Made by a program: the position numbers and the translations under genes
Origin: Margaritifera margaritifera
Taxonomy: Eukaryota > Mollusca > Bivalvia > Unionida > Margaritiferidae
Direction of reading: 5' to 3'
DNA length: 64,000 nt
Assembly (NCBI GenBank): GCA_029931535.1
Contig: JAQPZY010001659.1
Span: 4,656,001-4,720,000 of the forward strand
Shown: piece after piece, positions 11,950-24,519 of the stretch
Numbering within the stretch: position 1 is the stretch's first letter
How the letters are laid out: the number at the start of each line of letters is the position of its first letter
Notes under the pieces: model-generated
Told to the model about the DNA's origin: nothing
The model's input: the letters and a program-made list of their open reading frames with translations, nothing else
Databases searched by the model: none

Positions 11950-12059
11950 TCTGTTTACTTCTATGTTTAGTTCAGTTTTCAGGCACTGGTTGGGCATCTG
12001 TATTCCATGAACACATTTATAATTTGTCATATTAAAAGAATTTCATTGTCAATTTTCAG

Positions 12060-12235
12060 ATGTGTGGTGAATTGTCGTATCAAGGTGAACCCTTCATCAG
12101 AGTTTCGCTTGGTCAGTAACTGCACAGTCTGTCGCCCCCTGGACAACATCAAGTACCACTGGTCCTTGTATCTACAGAGAACAGACTCAATGGAATTTGA
12201 CTTCGTGCGAAACCTACAGTCTCTTCTGGCTACTG
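12060..12235 (+). CDS. Polycystin-like exon 2 of window: REJ core, cysteine-rich part
   Basis: The acceptor AATTTTCAG completes the split Arg codon of the preceding exon (AG|A), and the donor ACTG|GTAAG leaves one codon base. The product starts CVVNCRIKVNPSSEFRL and carries SNCTVC and the IKYHWSLYL strand. This matches the NC...NPS...L...C..C....Y.W.L pattern of REJ domains. The four cysteines probably form the disulphides of this subdomain. The downstream intron starts with a ~145-bp tandem array, then a dead LINE. Confidence 0.93.
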
Positions 12236-12339
12236 GTAAGTTGCTTCCCCTGACTGTTCCCTAGTTCTGTTGGTGTAAAGGTGTGAATTTTTGTCTGCCC
12301 TGCCAAGAATGTGGAAGAGGTATGTAGTGTTACCCATGT

Positions 12340-13035
12340 CCCGATGACCGACTGTCACACCATGGTTAAGTTTTGTGCTTAGGTCAGTTTCTCAGGCATT
12401 TCAAGTCCCAGAGCCCTGGAACTTGGTATGTAGATGTGTTTGGTGAGTACCACACATAGCAACCAAAAGTTGGTCAGTGCGACCTAATTTTCGTCCTCCA
12501 GCGACTTTTTGTTAAGTTTGCACTGAGGTCAATGTCTCAGGCATTGTTTGCCCCAGAGTCATGCAGCTTGGTATGTAGATGTGTCTTGGTGAGTACAACA
12601 TCAACCACACCATAATTAGATCACTGTAACCTATATTTTGTGTTTTAATGACTTCTTAAGTTTTATGTTTAGGTCAGTTTCTCAGCCATTATTGGTCACA
12701 GAGTCTTGCAACTTGGTATTAAGTTGAATGCTGGTCAGTACAACATCTTACCAAAAGTAGATCACTATGTTTTGGTGAGTACCACATATATCAACATAAG
12801 TTAGGACACTTTGACCTATTTTTTGTTCTCCAGTGACTTTGTTTACGTTTTGCATTTAGGTCAGTTTCTCGGGCATTGTTTGTTCCAGAGACATGCAGCT
12901 AGACACGTACTTGTGTCTTGGTGAGTACAACATCACCCTACCAAAACTAGGTCACTATGAACTCTGTTTTGTACATCAGTGACTTTGGTTAAGTTTTGCC
13001 TGTACATTAGTATCTCAGGCATTATTGGTCAGTCA
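12340..13035 (+). repeat. Tandem array of ~145-bp units (about 5 copies)
   Basis: The block AGGTCAGTTTCTCAGGCATT recurs, diverged, at about 12381, 12525, 12671, 12858 and 13005 (spacings about 144, 146, 187 and 150). Each copy continues with an 'AGAGTCATGCAGCTTGGTATG'-like stretch and a GTGAGTAC block, cited approximately here. The array begins about 100 bases after the exon donor. No coding content. Confidence 0.85.
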
Positions 13036-13850
13036 TACATATGGCTGCAATGTTTACATGTGTAAATAGCTTAGTTTAGTTTACTGCCTATAAGAGTTTA
13101 CAAAATTGGTAAACATGTAACCGAATATGCACATGACTGTCGATGATGCAGGAACTACCCATTTCAATTAATGCTTAAGGGGACTGTTTAGTCCGATTTT
13201 TCTGTTAATTCTTTTAAAGTATGCATGAATTACACATTGAATACATTGAATGTGGCATTGCAAGAAAAGAGCCAAAGTTGACATGAATTAGTTGGAGTGC
13301 ACATTACACAACATTACGCATCAGGTTGATTTACTGATAATGCTGATAACATTTTATTTAAACTACATTATTTACCTTTGAGGAACATGTTTGTTAACAG
13401 AATCTTTGATTAGTAATATTTTATTTTAAAGAAACAATGTTTCAAGTTTTTAAGCCATCGTACGGCTTTTTAGTCTATGTAGATCCTACAAAAGCATCCC
13501 ATGTGTATGTCCACACAGTATGTCTGGTTGCATTATCTATTTGTTTCATCATATACATGTATGTAACAGTAGGAAACAATATCACGATGATAATAGGAAT
13601 TTTGTTTTTAAATTGTCAGATATATTCAACAGACATATTGTACATGTTGAATCCTGTCACAATAAGTGGTAAAAGACATAGAGCAAATGAAACAATCTTA
13701 AGTTGAGCAAGGTACGGCATGCACATTTTAATAGCAGTCAGCTGTTCAGTAAGCCTAACTGGTAGATGGGGGGAAAGGTTGGATTTTTAATTGTTTCAAA
13801 TTAAATTACATTGTTTTGGCTATTGTAAACCTGTACATGTTTAGAAATTT
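13036..13850. other. Intron sequence without recognised feature
   Basis: AT-rich sequence. An 89-codon open stretch at 13437-13706 has hydrophobic composition, but no motif, splice signal or family resemblance that I can see, and I treat it as chance. Confidence 0.5.
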
Positions 13851-16183
13851 TGGTATTTGGTATAATGCATGACATCAAAGCAAACCTAACAACTTTGCTA
13901 CCTCCTACAGCAGAACAACTTGATAAGTGCTTGCATTCATTGCTTGACAAACATGTCCCAGCAACCAAGTGCAGAAATGTTCTCTATGGTATAGTAGTGT
14001 TAGTGACCAGCTTTGCACTGCTAAAAGAGAACGCCATAAGGCTGAGCAGCTTTGGCTTTCATCCGGTCTTACTATTTATAAGCAAATCTATGAAGCCACT
14101 AAGAAGAATGTCACAGACATAGTGCATGCATCGAAAATCAACCAACTTTAGTACTAAGATCATTGAAAGTTCCAGCCGTAAATAACTCTTTGATATTACT
14201 AACAAGTTAATGTCAACGAACAAAAGTACACCACTTCCAATGACCTTCTCTCCGGTCAACCTTTTGGACCTGTTTGCAGATTTGTTCCGCGACAAAGTAC
14301 AAACCATTAGAGATCAACTTTACAACACAGTTTCAAATTAAATCAACTTGACAACACAGTTTCAGTCAACTCATCATCACCACAAAGTTTTGATACAGAA
14401 TTTCAAAGGGAGCCTTTAGTTTGAGCCTGTCCCCATAGATTTCTTACATACAATCCTAATGATGAGCACCCCAAAGTCATGTGAACTTGATCCGATTCTG
14501 ACATAACTGCTGCTTGAGTGCTTAGATTCAATATTGCCTTCACTAACTGATGTTATTAATACTTCTCTCTCATCCAGGGAATTCCCATCATTTTTCAAAA
14601 CTGCCATTGTAAAGCCTCTGTTGAAGAAACCAATGCTTGACCCAAATGATTTAAAAAACTACCGCCCAGTTTCTAACCTCACATTCATGTCAAAAATCTT
14701 AGAAAAAGTTGTTCTGTCCCAACTTGTATCTTATTTGAATTTAAATAGCCTTTTTTTAGCAATTTACAGTCTGCATATTGCCCTTGCCACAGTACCAAAA
14801 CTGCTCTTCTGAAAGTAGTTAATGACCTTCTCTCTGCTTTGTATAGTGGAAATATTACAGTCCTTACCCTCCTTGACTTATCTGCAGCATTTGACACAAT
14901 AGACCATGATATATTACTTCACCGTCTCCAGCATGTATTTGGCATTTGAGATACAGCCTTACTATGGTTAAAGTCCTACTTGGTCAACAGGACACAAATT
15001 GTGTCTGTAAACGGAAAACATTCCAGCCCAGTTGAGCTATGTTTTGGTGTTCCACAGGGTTCTGTTCTTGGACCTGTTCTCTTCATTCTATAAACTCAGC
15101 CCCTCTCAAGTGTCATAGATCATCATCTGGTGCCTCACCTATTGCATACTGATTACACCCAAATATACAAATCTAGCCACTCAACTGAAGTTTATGCTAC
15201 CATCCAAGGTGTAGGTGCATTTCCGATGTGAAGTCATGAATGACATGTAACAAGCTGCAGATGTATGATGATAAAACCAAAGCCATTCTGATCCCCACAC
15301 AAAGACTTTCTCGTTCCCATCCTTTACCTCAAACAATAAGTATCAGCAACGCCAACATTAGCTTAACACAATTGGTACGAAACCTAGGTGTCACTCTTGA
15401 CAGTACTCTCACATTACACCAACATGTCATGAACATATGCAAGGCTGCATATCTGGAGCTGAGACAATTCAGCTTCATTCACAATTTTCTTTCTGTTGAT
15501 GCCACTAAAATACTTGTGTGTTCCTTAGTACTTTCTAGACTTGACTATTTTAATTCTCTTCTATAAGGTTCATCTCAGTATCTACAACAGAAACTTCACA
15601 AGGTTCAAAACACAACTGCTTAGATCGTCCTTAGAGTACCAAGAACCAAGCACTCCTCCCCCCTGCTCTATATCCTCCAGTGTCTACCCGTTCGCTTCAG
15701 AATCAAACACAAAATCTGTTCTCTATGCTACATTTCATTGACTGCCTCCAGTCCAAAATACCTATCTGACCACACCCATGTGTACACCCCTTCTAGATAC
15801 TTGCGCTCCTCTTCCAACACTCATATTCTCATTATTCACACTATCAAAACCAAATCCTATGGACAACATTCTTTTGCATTCCAGGGCCCAGCTACCTGGA
15901 ACGAATTGCCCCTTGAACTTAGACACACGGACACTTTGATCTTATTCAAGAGTGCTCTTAAAACTCACGTATTTTGATTGCAAGAACAGACTTCAGACTT
16001 AACAATGTTTCTTTATATTAATTATCTTCACCATGTTTTTTATTTGTCATTTCATGGTGTTTTTTTTTTTTTTGTAATCATGTCCATATATATGTCCTTA
16101 TGTGTTAACTAATATTGTAAAGCACTTAGAACTTCTAAAGAGTGAGCATGGTACAAAGTCCTCATTATTATTATTATTATTAT
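13850..16183 (+). mobile_element. Degenerate CR1/Rex-like LINE with ATT-repeat tail
   Basis: This is a dead non-LTR retrotransposon. From left to right: the region between endonuclease and RT with AKRERHKAEQLWLSSGLTIY (about 14015-14075); RT motifs FKTAIVKPLLKKP and NYRPVSNLTFMSKILE at 14600-14710; LLDLSAAFDTIDHDILLHRL near 14870-14930; [13 protein letters not shown] near 15045-15090; NLGVTLDSTLTLHQH near 15385; and the C-terminal GPATWNELPLELR near 15890. The YxDD position is substituted (HTDYTQ near 15145). Frameshifts and stops break it throughout. The 5' endonuclease is absent, so it is 5'-truncated as usual. It ends in a short ATT repeat (16166-16183), typical of these elements. Confidence 0.85.
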
Positions 16184-17141
16184 GAGGATGAATATGATGA
16201 CATTAATGAGAGCATATGGCAACAACAATAATGGTGACTCTGAGAATGACAAAACTTGCTGTTTTGTATTTAAAACAGAAAATTTAAGTTAAAAAAATAT
16301 AAAGTTTACAGATAATCAGACCTTTCAAAAAACTTTGCAGATTTTTTTTCTCACAAAAAATAAATAAATTTTAGTTATATTTTAGTTTTGTATTATTTGA
16401 AATTATAGAATTGTGCAAATTTTCAAGGTAAATCAGCAGGTATCTTTGTTTTGTATTTTCTGTAATATCTTCACATGCCTTAATAAGCACACTCCTCTCT
16501 TTTTATTAAAAAAAAATAGCCTCTTAAAAGCACACGTCTCAATCCTAGCATTCTTAAAATCTACCATATGTTTTATACAACCTTGAAAAATCCTTGAATT
16601 TGAGGGGTTGACTTAAAAACTTCTCGAATTTAAACAAAGTTGGTTTTATCCTTGAAAAGTTTTTGAATTTGTTGAAAAACTCCTTGAATTTTGCCAAAAA
16701 CTCCTTGAATTTATGTAAGGGAATATAAAAAAAGGTTCAGACTGAATAAAATATATCAGTTTTTCAGTTCAGAATTCAGAGTGTTTCTATTTTCCAAAGT
16801 AAGTAATAAATAAGTACAAGGGATAAAAAAGGATGGATCAAAAGACAGAAGGTACTGGTAGTTACCAGATGGAGTAGTGTCCCTATGCTGGAGTCTTGCA
16901 GTTATGTGGTGGTTTTCTATTTATGTACATATTTATGCAGTGATAAACAAAATAACATATGGAGAATATTCAATTTGTGTTGTATAAGATATGCATTTAA
17001 AACTTTTAGAAGTCCACAAAAATACCTTGAAAGTCTGTGAAAAAACTCCAGGGCTGTACAAACCATGAACCACCATGCATGCCAGGTGTATTCTTACCAC
17101 TTACATTTGTGGGTTAAATCAGTCTCAAAAATGGGTCTTAC
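16184..17141. repeat. Intron DNA with repeated CTTGAATTT motif; old repeat
   Basis: Between about 16585 and 16715 the string (C)TTGAATTT occurs five times. Related CCTTGAAAGTC strings recur near 17025 and again near 39165. CAGGGCTGTACAAACC near 17050 looks like an hAT-style terminus read outward. I suspect an old hAT-like element but cannot place both ends. Confidence 0.35.
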
Positions 17142-18797
17142 ACATGTCATACCTGCCATATTCCCAGACAGTGTTGGGTTTTTTTTTGAGACTTAAATAG
17201 TGTGTTTTGAGGTCCCAAAAGGGTCAGTGCGCGTGACCAAAAAAAAAAGTCGCAGCATCCAATTGAGAATAAGCAATTGTTTTATATAAGCCAATAGAAA
17301 ATGATTGGAAATTCAAATCTGAATAAATGAAAATAACTTGTCTGTTTTATTTAAATTAGATATAGTTTTGCTGCTCTCAATAGTTCAATAGGGGGTTTGA
17401 AGTTAATGCAAGTCTCATTTGTGTTCATCTTTGCATTCATTAGAGACAGAATGGTACTGTTGTTCAAACTTCCCTGCTGGATTCTCTGAGTGAATCCTGG
17501 TCATAACTGCATTGTTCTTGATGACCATAATGTTAGCATTGTCAGAAATATATCTGATACAGTTTGACCACAAGATATCCTTGTCTCTATAGAAAAATGA
17601 ATATACATCACATTTAGGACTGACCATGTCACTGGGGGAAGGTGGGCAGGGGAGACATACTATTGTCAAATATAATATGGACCTTGCAGGAATGCAGCAA
17701 CATTAAATGCCTCTGTCCAGTAGAGGTGTTAACACTTTATCAACCCAAATCACCTGTGCAAACACAAGCGTGTGCTTATTATTGTCTATCATTCAATCTG
17801 TTTCATGGCTAAAATCATCCTGAAAACCATGGGTCAATTATTAGTTGGTATTTTAACAAGATTATGATAAAAAATAATAATAAAGAGAACTAATCTGTTC
17901 AATTCAGTGCGTCGAATATATGTTCTTGTTTTTCCCAATGTTACATACAGTTGGTGCTGCTATTTCAACAGACATCGTACACTCCAGAATGACTTATGTC
18001 GATATGTTGTTTGCAGTTTGTGCAAAGAATTAAATGCTTCCCTTTGCTGCTGTGCTTCACAAAAGTAAAACTCCATCAACTAGGAGTTCTAAAATTTAGT
18101 TTTGCTAGGCTTTGCTTGCTTCACTGATAGGTTATTGTTTCCTGAATCAAAGTATATGCATTTAAACATTTTGCCTTCAATATGAGTCACACTTGAGTCC
18201 AATGATTGAATTAATCATGCTTTGCATTTTATATATGAAGTAAAATCCGACTTCAAAGAAACGTTGCTGCTGTTCACAAACTTGTCAATAATCTTAACAG
18301 AGATGGCTTAAACATTCTCATTCAAGGCAATGATGTCTAATAACTTATTCTTCAACATGCATCTGTTTGATTTACCTATAACTTCAAATGAATTGAGTTG
18401 TTCCACTTTGTGAACTTTACCTATGCAAATTGACATAATGGATTCCCCCACAGCAGTTTTCAAAGAATTTAACACATCACTGTAGCTATTGTCAGTCAAT
18501 TAAGTAATATGTGAAATGGTGTTGTTCATACCTGACCACCTTGCCTTTTAATTGCCTCTATGACAATTAGCTGTATAAACTGCCCCAAGGATAGTTTTAT
18601 ATGAGCTATAAGCAGGATTGTTTACCATTTACACAAGCTACATCTTATGGGCATATATTGTGCTTTTGGGAGTGGGATGTTTTTCTTCGAAGATTATTGA
18701 AAATCTTGTTTTTCTAAACATGACTGTGTCTGGGGGCTTGGGAGTAAAAAATCACGTTTTTAGCGTCACACGTCATGCTATGGCAGGTATGACATGT
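17142..18797 (-). mobile_element. hAT-like element family H, copy 2, with perfect 19-bp inverted ends
   Basis: ACATGTCATACCTGCCATA (17142-17160) is matched exactly, inverted, at 18779-18797. The outer ACATGT is self-complementary and could be target duplication as well as terminus. On the minus strand near 18030-17965 a broken reading frame carries CTNCKQHIDISHSGVYDV, which fits the C-x2-C...H-S-G...D-(I/V) style of the BED-like finger of hAT transposases. A stop interrupts it where the first ligand histidine should follow. No intact transposase remains. Copies 1 (7001) and 3 (62640) share long blocks with it. Confidence 0.75.
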
Positions 18798-18955
18798 TTT
18801 AATGAGCTTGACTATATTGGGAGAGAGAATGAACCTCCCGAGTGAAGAGTTCCAAAGTTGAGAAAGTTAGCTAACTCATATTGTTTTTTGTAAATATGCT
18901 TAATCTTGGAAACTGTTTGTCCATATAGGTGTATTATGATGAACTTTAACTGCAT

Positions 18956-19205
18956 GTGGGACCCACGGTGGCTGAGTGGTCTAAGGTGCTTCCCTTTACA
19001 GATCACTCACATCTCACCTCTGTCCGCATGAGTTCTAGTCTCAGCTCGACCAACATGGGTATGTGAGAAAGCTTGCAGTAGTTTCCTGTGAGTCGGTGGT
19101 TGTTCCTGGGGTCTTCCTGGGTTCTTCCTCCACCAAATATACTGGCTGCCATGTATAGTCTATCATGTGCTGAAAAATGGTGTTAAACCCAACAACAACA
19201 ACATT
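18956..19205 (+). repeat. tRNA-Leu/Ser-like SINE with AAC tail
   Basis: The head CACGGTGGCTGAGTGGTCTA has a good A box of class II tRNA type. GAGTTCTAGTCTCAGCTCG about 70 bases on is a weak B box. A unique body follows, ending in GTGTTAAACCCAACAACAAC, a short-repeat tail. A mature tRNA fold is not maintained, so this is a SINE and not a tRNA gene. Confidence 0.7.
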
Positions 19206-19561
19206 AACTGCATAAAATTTACCCAAAAGACCAAATTTTTATTTTTTAAGCACACAGTGTGGGTACATATATTACATTGGCTATGGTACATCATTTATAG
19301 AAATATGGAGTTTCTCTTGAATAGAATTTTTCTTTGGCTTCAGCTGAAATTTAAAAAAAAAAGTACTTCATTTTGTAACACATAGGTATACTTAAACAAA
19401 AACAGTATTTGTTTTTGAGATAGGAATAGATTTATTTTCTTTCAAAATAAGTGACCTCTCTTTTTAGTCACTTTATTGCTAAACAGTTACCTGATGTATT
19501 GAAGAAGTATAAGATTTGCACAAATTTAAAATATAAAAGATAAAAATTGTTCTTTGTTCAG
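19206..19561. other. Intron end before exon 3 of window
   Basis: AT-rich intron. It ends with a pyrimidine stretch and TTGTTCAG, the acceptor of the next exon. Nothing else seen. Confidence 0.6.
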
Positions 19562-19732
19562 ATATTAGTGGTGTAGGAATTGTCTTCAAACCAAGGACTC
19601 TTATTGGAGGACGTCGATACAAACTCCGTTTAGATGTAGTGATGTATGGCTACACACCTACCTTCACTGTATACGAGTTCATCACCAATCTTCCTCCTTA
19701 TGGTGGGACATGCAAAATAGAGCCAGAGTCAG
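19562..19732 (+). CDS. Polycystin-like exon 3 of window: REJ core with NLPPYGGTC
   Basis: Entry and exit are both in phase 1 (TTGTTCAG|AT and TCAG|GTATG). The product includes GIVFKPRTLIGGRRYKLRL and then ITNLPPYGGTCKIEPESG. The NxPPxGGxCxxxPxxG signature is one of the best conserved parts of REJ domains and makes the family call very strong. The exon is only 171 nt and is flanked by 7.3-kb and 6.9-kb introns. Confidence 0.95.
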
Positions 19733-20604
19733 GTATGTCCTCACAAGTTTCCTTATACTTTTTTTATTTTTTTAATTAGCTCTACTGGTCATTGCCGGAT
19801 TGCTTATATTAATAATAAAGCCTTAGCCATATCTGCATTTTACGGTTGTTTGACAGAAGGTAATTTTACTGCCAACTAAATTTTAATGTATTACACTGGT
19901 CACCTATAGGCTGTAAGCCAGACTAGTCACATGTAAATAGTGACTTAATGTAGGAACCAGCAGTCTCACAATTGAAAAAGCATTATGCTGTGAATTAAAT
20001 TGCAACCGCCAAATGTTTTTAGTGTAGAACGTGGTATTTGTAATTGGAAAATGTTGATGTTATTTTCTAGTTGGTGAATTATGGTTCTGAAGGTAACCAG
20101 AAGGTGACCAGTTGACAATTTTCGCTCACCAATTCTGAAATTTTTGTCACAAGTGTGACCATTTTAGTTGCAACTTGGAATACTGGTAAATATTTGTACT
20201 TAAGTATCAGCTGAAAATGATAATTGGTATTTCTTTTATTAATATTTGTACACCTATACAACAGTATTAAAAGTGTAATACAAATTACAGATGATGCAGT
20301 ACAAGAAAAATTACAGATGATGCCAGACCTTCCAATTCTTACAATTTTACCATGGGGTTTATTGAAATGACCCTTATATTACAGACTTATGGAACAATAG
20401 CAAAAAATATGAAAATATGATTGTTGTGGTCAAATCTGGGGATTGGCTTGTCTGTCTTTGGTCTAGATCCAAGTTTTTCATATTTGACTCGGTTGAGTTG
20501 GTCAGGGAACCAGACTAAACTTACAGGGGGTATCTCAGATGCTTTAATCTCCCCATGCTGTTAATGCAAAATGCTTGCAAGATCAGGCTTTTGCTTTTAA
20601 AAAC
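19733..20604. other. Intron sequence, nothing recognised
   Basis: AT-rich intron. A repeated ATTACAGATGATGC motif appears near 20286 and 20310, and GAATTACAGATT-like strings recur near 24400-24490, so part of this may be an old repeat related to the interior of DIRS copy B2. No exon seen. Confidence 0.4.
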
Positions 20605-22445
20605 AGTAATACAATACCTGCTATTATTGGATTGCTAGTCCCCAATCCAAGGTGATTATTCCCTCCTCAAGTAATTGGAAGTCTAGAATAAAAAACATGA
20701 TTCCAGTCTGATACCTCAGTCAGCTCCATCATTTGGAATACTGCCCTTCTTTTTATTTTACTCTGTGTAGATCTCACATGTGTCTTGGCACTTTATGTTT
20801 TTCATTGGCTAAGTAGTATAGTAATTGATATTTTTTCCGCATGCCTTGCATAATTTTCATTTATCAGTGTCCTTTTTCATTAAATGTGTGGGTTGTATGA
20901 ACCTATCCGAAAGCGTAGCTTTTCATTTCTTTATCCCTCTCTTAGTAACCGGTCTTAGGGTAAGTATTACTCACCCTTTTCTTGTTCTGGTTATTGTTTT
21001 TATTTTTATTTCCTTTAAGTATTTCAATATGCCTCAAGGTATGGGTAAATGCGGCCATATTAAAGGCTGCTTTGGACACACACCCAACCCTACTTGGCAT
21101 GCACTTCATGTGCATGCACGGACGGATGTCCTTTTTGTTGCCTTTGGTTTAACAAGGTGTAGGACTTGGCTAAAAACTGCTGTACCTATAAGAAGAATTG
21201 ACACACTTCCTCATCTGCACTGGAAGGTTCCTTCCATTCCCTAGAGGGGTCTAGGACACTTTTCAAGGTAGGGAAATGGACAGCTATTGTTAAGGGAGGG
21301 GTCTATGGCTCTTTCTGTGGTACAGAAATTGCCTGCTTCAGCAAGGGAAGGATCACTGTCAGTTTTTGGGGAAGGAAGTTAATCCACTTCTCCAGGAAGA
21401 GAGGAACAATGGGTTAGTCCATTTCATTCCCCCCCCCCCCCCCATCCTTTGAGTGGAAACAGGACAATGTACCCACAGCTATAAAGTCCCATTCTCCAAG
21501 GAGGGAAATAAAAAGGGATAGTCTTCTCTTGCCCTGAGAGTGAAGACAGGACAATAAACTCTAAAGTTTTGGTGGACGCAAATAAGTTCCCAGAATACCT
21601 GTTGCATCAGGCCCTTCTTTTTTGGGGTCCCCATCTTCATACCACCTTACAGGTCAGTTGATGATGGAGGAGGAAGTTTGGACCTTGGACAAGGCAGTGA
21701 ACAAAGGTGGGATTTCTTATCTCACAACAGTATATATGATAAAAAAAATTTGTCTCATTTCTCACCATGAAAAAAAAGATGTACAAAAAGTCACGAAAAT
21801 GGCAAATGGGGAAACAGATAAATGTAAAAGAATGCAAAGACTGGTAAGAAAATGTCAGTTGCATCACAGGAATGCATACAATTGAAGGAAATTATGGCAA
21901 ACATTTATTTAGCAAAAGTGTTTGAGAGCTCAGAGTCGTTTTAACTGCATGGAGTCCACGGAAAAAAGAGGGAGGATATTCTGAATGATGGAAGTGACTA
22001 AGGCATTGGACTGCTCTATGTTTATTTTTTGTTTGGCAGCTTAATCCCTGCAGTGGTCTCTCCAGATGTCAGGGATCAACAACAATGTTTGTTGGCTGCG
22101 GTTCCAGGCCCGGCTTAACTGTCTAAGAAGTATTCCCAGTCTGAGAGGTCTGTGGATCCCAAGTCTAAACGTTTTAAGCAGGGTCCCAACGGACCAACTT
22201 TAAAATTCCTCACCGTTAATTTGCAAAATGGGGCGGCCAAAGAGCCAGGGCGTGAACTCTATGAACTCCTCACCCTCTCCAAGGAAGAAAGCAGTTGGCC
22301 CTAGGGAGTCACATGCTCTCCATCCTTGCACACTCCTGACTCAACCTAATGGATGATTCACGGGTCCTCTCCACAATAAGAAATGGGTTGGCAGCTTTGC
22401 TTCCGGGATCCTCCACCTCTATCAAGAACTCCCATTTGGTTCACC
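20605..22445 (+). mobile_element. DIRS-type retrotransposon copy B1 (5' part only)
   Basis: It starts at a left terminus CAGTAATACAATACCTGCTA, which resembles the inverted right end at 26450-26480. It carries 5' leader and gag-like sequence, and then, near 22340-22440, the segment corresponding to 2025-2110 of copy A (GATTCACGGGTCCTCTCCAC). It stops where B2 begins, and no remainder of B1 is seen after B2. All frames are broken. A C homopolymer lies at 21428-21443. Confidence 0.65.
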
Positions 22446-22697
22446 AGACCAATTTGATAGCAGTAATACAACACATGCTACTATTGTGTTGCTATATCTT
22501 TTCCCGGTGCTTGTCCCCAGTACCCAGTCCAAGGAGGTTATTCCATCCGCCAGGTCTAGAATAAACAACATGATCCCAGTTGGATACCTTAGTCCACTTC
22601 TGACAGTCAAAATATCATCCTTCTTTTCCTTGAACTTTGTTCACGTGTGTCTCTTGGGTGCTCAATGTTTCATCATTTAAGTCATCTTTTGGCATTT

Positions 22698-22740
22698 CAA
22701 CCATCAATAGTATCCTTCAACCATCAATAGTATCCTTCAT
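22698..22740. repeat. Short tandem duplication of about 21 bp
   Basis: The string TCAACCATCAATAGTATCCT occurs twice in a row within the B2 leader and not in the B1 leader, so it arose after the copies separated. Confidence 0.85.
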
Positions 22741-23281
22741 TGTGTTGCATTTGTTATTTTCTCTCCAGTTCTTGCATAATACTGGTGTATCTGTCCCTTT
22801 TAATCAAATTTGAGGGTTTTGAATACCTTGCAAGCGAAGCTGTGCTTCTTTGTTTTTTATTCCTCTATTAGTAACTGATGTAAGGGAGAGTATTTCCTGC
22901 CTAATTCTTGTTCTGGTTCATTTTGTTGTTTCTTGTATTTCCATTCAGCATTCAGTAATGCATCAAGGTGTGGATAAATGCAGTCATAAAAAGGCTGCAT
23001 GGGACACATACACACACACCTGCATAGCAATAACTGCATGTGTATGAATGGACAGTTGTCCTATTTGTTGTCTTTTGGCCTGATGAGTTATGGGACTTAC
23101 CAGAATGTTGCCTAGCCTATAGAGCCAGGAAGAAGGGACCTGCTTGTTTCTCTTTGCTGCAGGAGTACCGCCTCTTTTCCCAAGATGGATCTATGACACT
23201 TCTCGATTTTAGGGAAGTCACCAGCTCTCTTAAGGGAGGGATTGATGGTTCTTTCTGGGGTATGGAAGTCACCCACTTTCA

Positions 23282-24519
23282 GAGATGCCAACACTTTAGA
23301 ATTTCTGTAATTTTTATGAATGTTTAACCTCTTTGACTGATACATAATAATTCAAGTCAGAATTATGAATTTTTAGAAATGGTTAATTTACCTTTGGGTA
23401 GGTGATGTCTGATCTGCTAGATAAGCATCATATTTGCATATTTTACACAGAGAATTCAGCACAAGTCAGTGTATTGCTCCTGCTGTAAGCACAGTCCTTG
23501 TTGTAAATGGCAAGTTCACTCAATATAAACTATGCTATTGGTTCAAGTTCCAGATGTTCTGTGCCATTTGAAATGATAGTACTTTATACAGATGAGAACA
23601 CTTGCTGAAATAGATCCATATAATCAAATGCACCCCAAACTAGTCTTGGTCACTAGCCACAATCATAATGCTGCATTGGATTAGCTCCTTCAGAGTGTTA
23701 ACCAATCTTCATCTTTTAAAAATTTGCGTGCTGGGGCAAAAATGCAGACACAGACATGAAGAATTGGAGCAAACTTCAAAAGTTCCATCTTTTTTCAAAA
23801 CCAATTACTTGGTAGCAATAGTTCAGAGTAGAGTTAGAGTGGTCAAACTTGGGCAAGAAAAGCCCTTCAGAAGTTAAGATCTGGGTACACATGAGAATGG
23901 CCATGTATTATATATAGCATCGCAAAAAGGTGATTCATTGATATTGCACGGTATGTGACTCGGACACTAACATAAGCCACAGTGGAAGGTATGAAATGTA
24001 CGCACATAAAGCCATCAAGGCACACTAGGAAACAAAAGCAACAGCCCCCCACTCAATCCAAGAAAAATGGTCCAACTAATGTTTTATTCTGGACCATTTT
24101 CCTGGGATTGGATGCCCCACCAAAACAGCAAACATTCAGAAGCTTCTTAGGTAGTAGCAAGACATTATCACATTGATGTTGTTATAAAGGCAGAATGCCT
24201 TTTTACTAACTTTCTTGTGGGGCATACTATTCCATTTTTTTCTGCTACTGTACAGAAATGAGTACAAAAATATTCAGTACAAGATTAATATCAGATCTGC
24301 ACAAAATAAATTGACTATCATTTCAAAGTGATTTTTCCTTTTTCTTATCTAAGGGTCTAGTGATCACACCAAGGTATGTATAAAACTTGGTTTTTGAATT
24401 AGATAATTACAGATTATATTACAGATTTACATCTAGAAAATTACAATATTTCGTCTCAAATTACAGATTTTGGACTGGTGATTACAGATTTTTATGATTG
24501 AGGGTTGGTATATCTGCGC
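23282..24519. mobile_element. Probable hAT-like insertion within DIRS copy B2
   Basis: The left end CAGAGATGCCAACACT and the reverse complement of the right end CAGATATACCAACCCT form imperfect inverted termini of hAT type. Nearby TTTCTGTAATTTTTATG and its counterpart ATAAAAATCTGTAATC extend the symmetry. The DIRS sequences on the two sides are not adjacent in copy A (leader on one side, RNase H on the other), so a deletion of DIRS sequence accompanied or preceded the insertion. No transposase seen. Confidence 0.5.

Noticed and set aside
12340..13035. CRISPR-like array
   Set aside because: The units are long, diverged and contiguous with no spacers, and the DNA is eukaryotic.
13437..13706. 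Small membrane protein gene
   Set aside because: Hydrophobic by AT-rich composition only; no splice sites, no family match and intronic position.
18956..19030. Functional tRNA-Leu or tRNA-Ser gene
   Set aside because: Good A box but weak B box, no intact cloverleaf arms, and a SINE body with a short-repeat tail follows.
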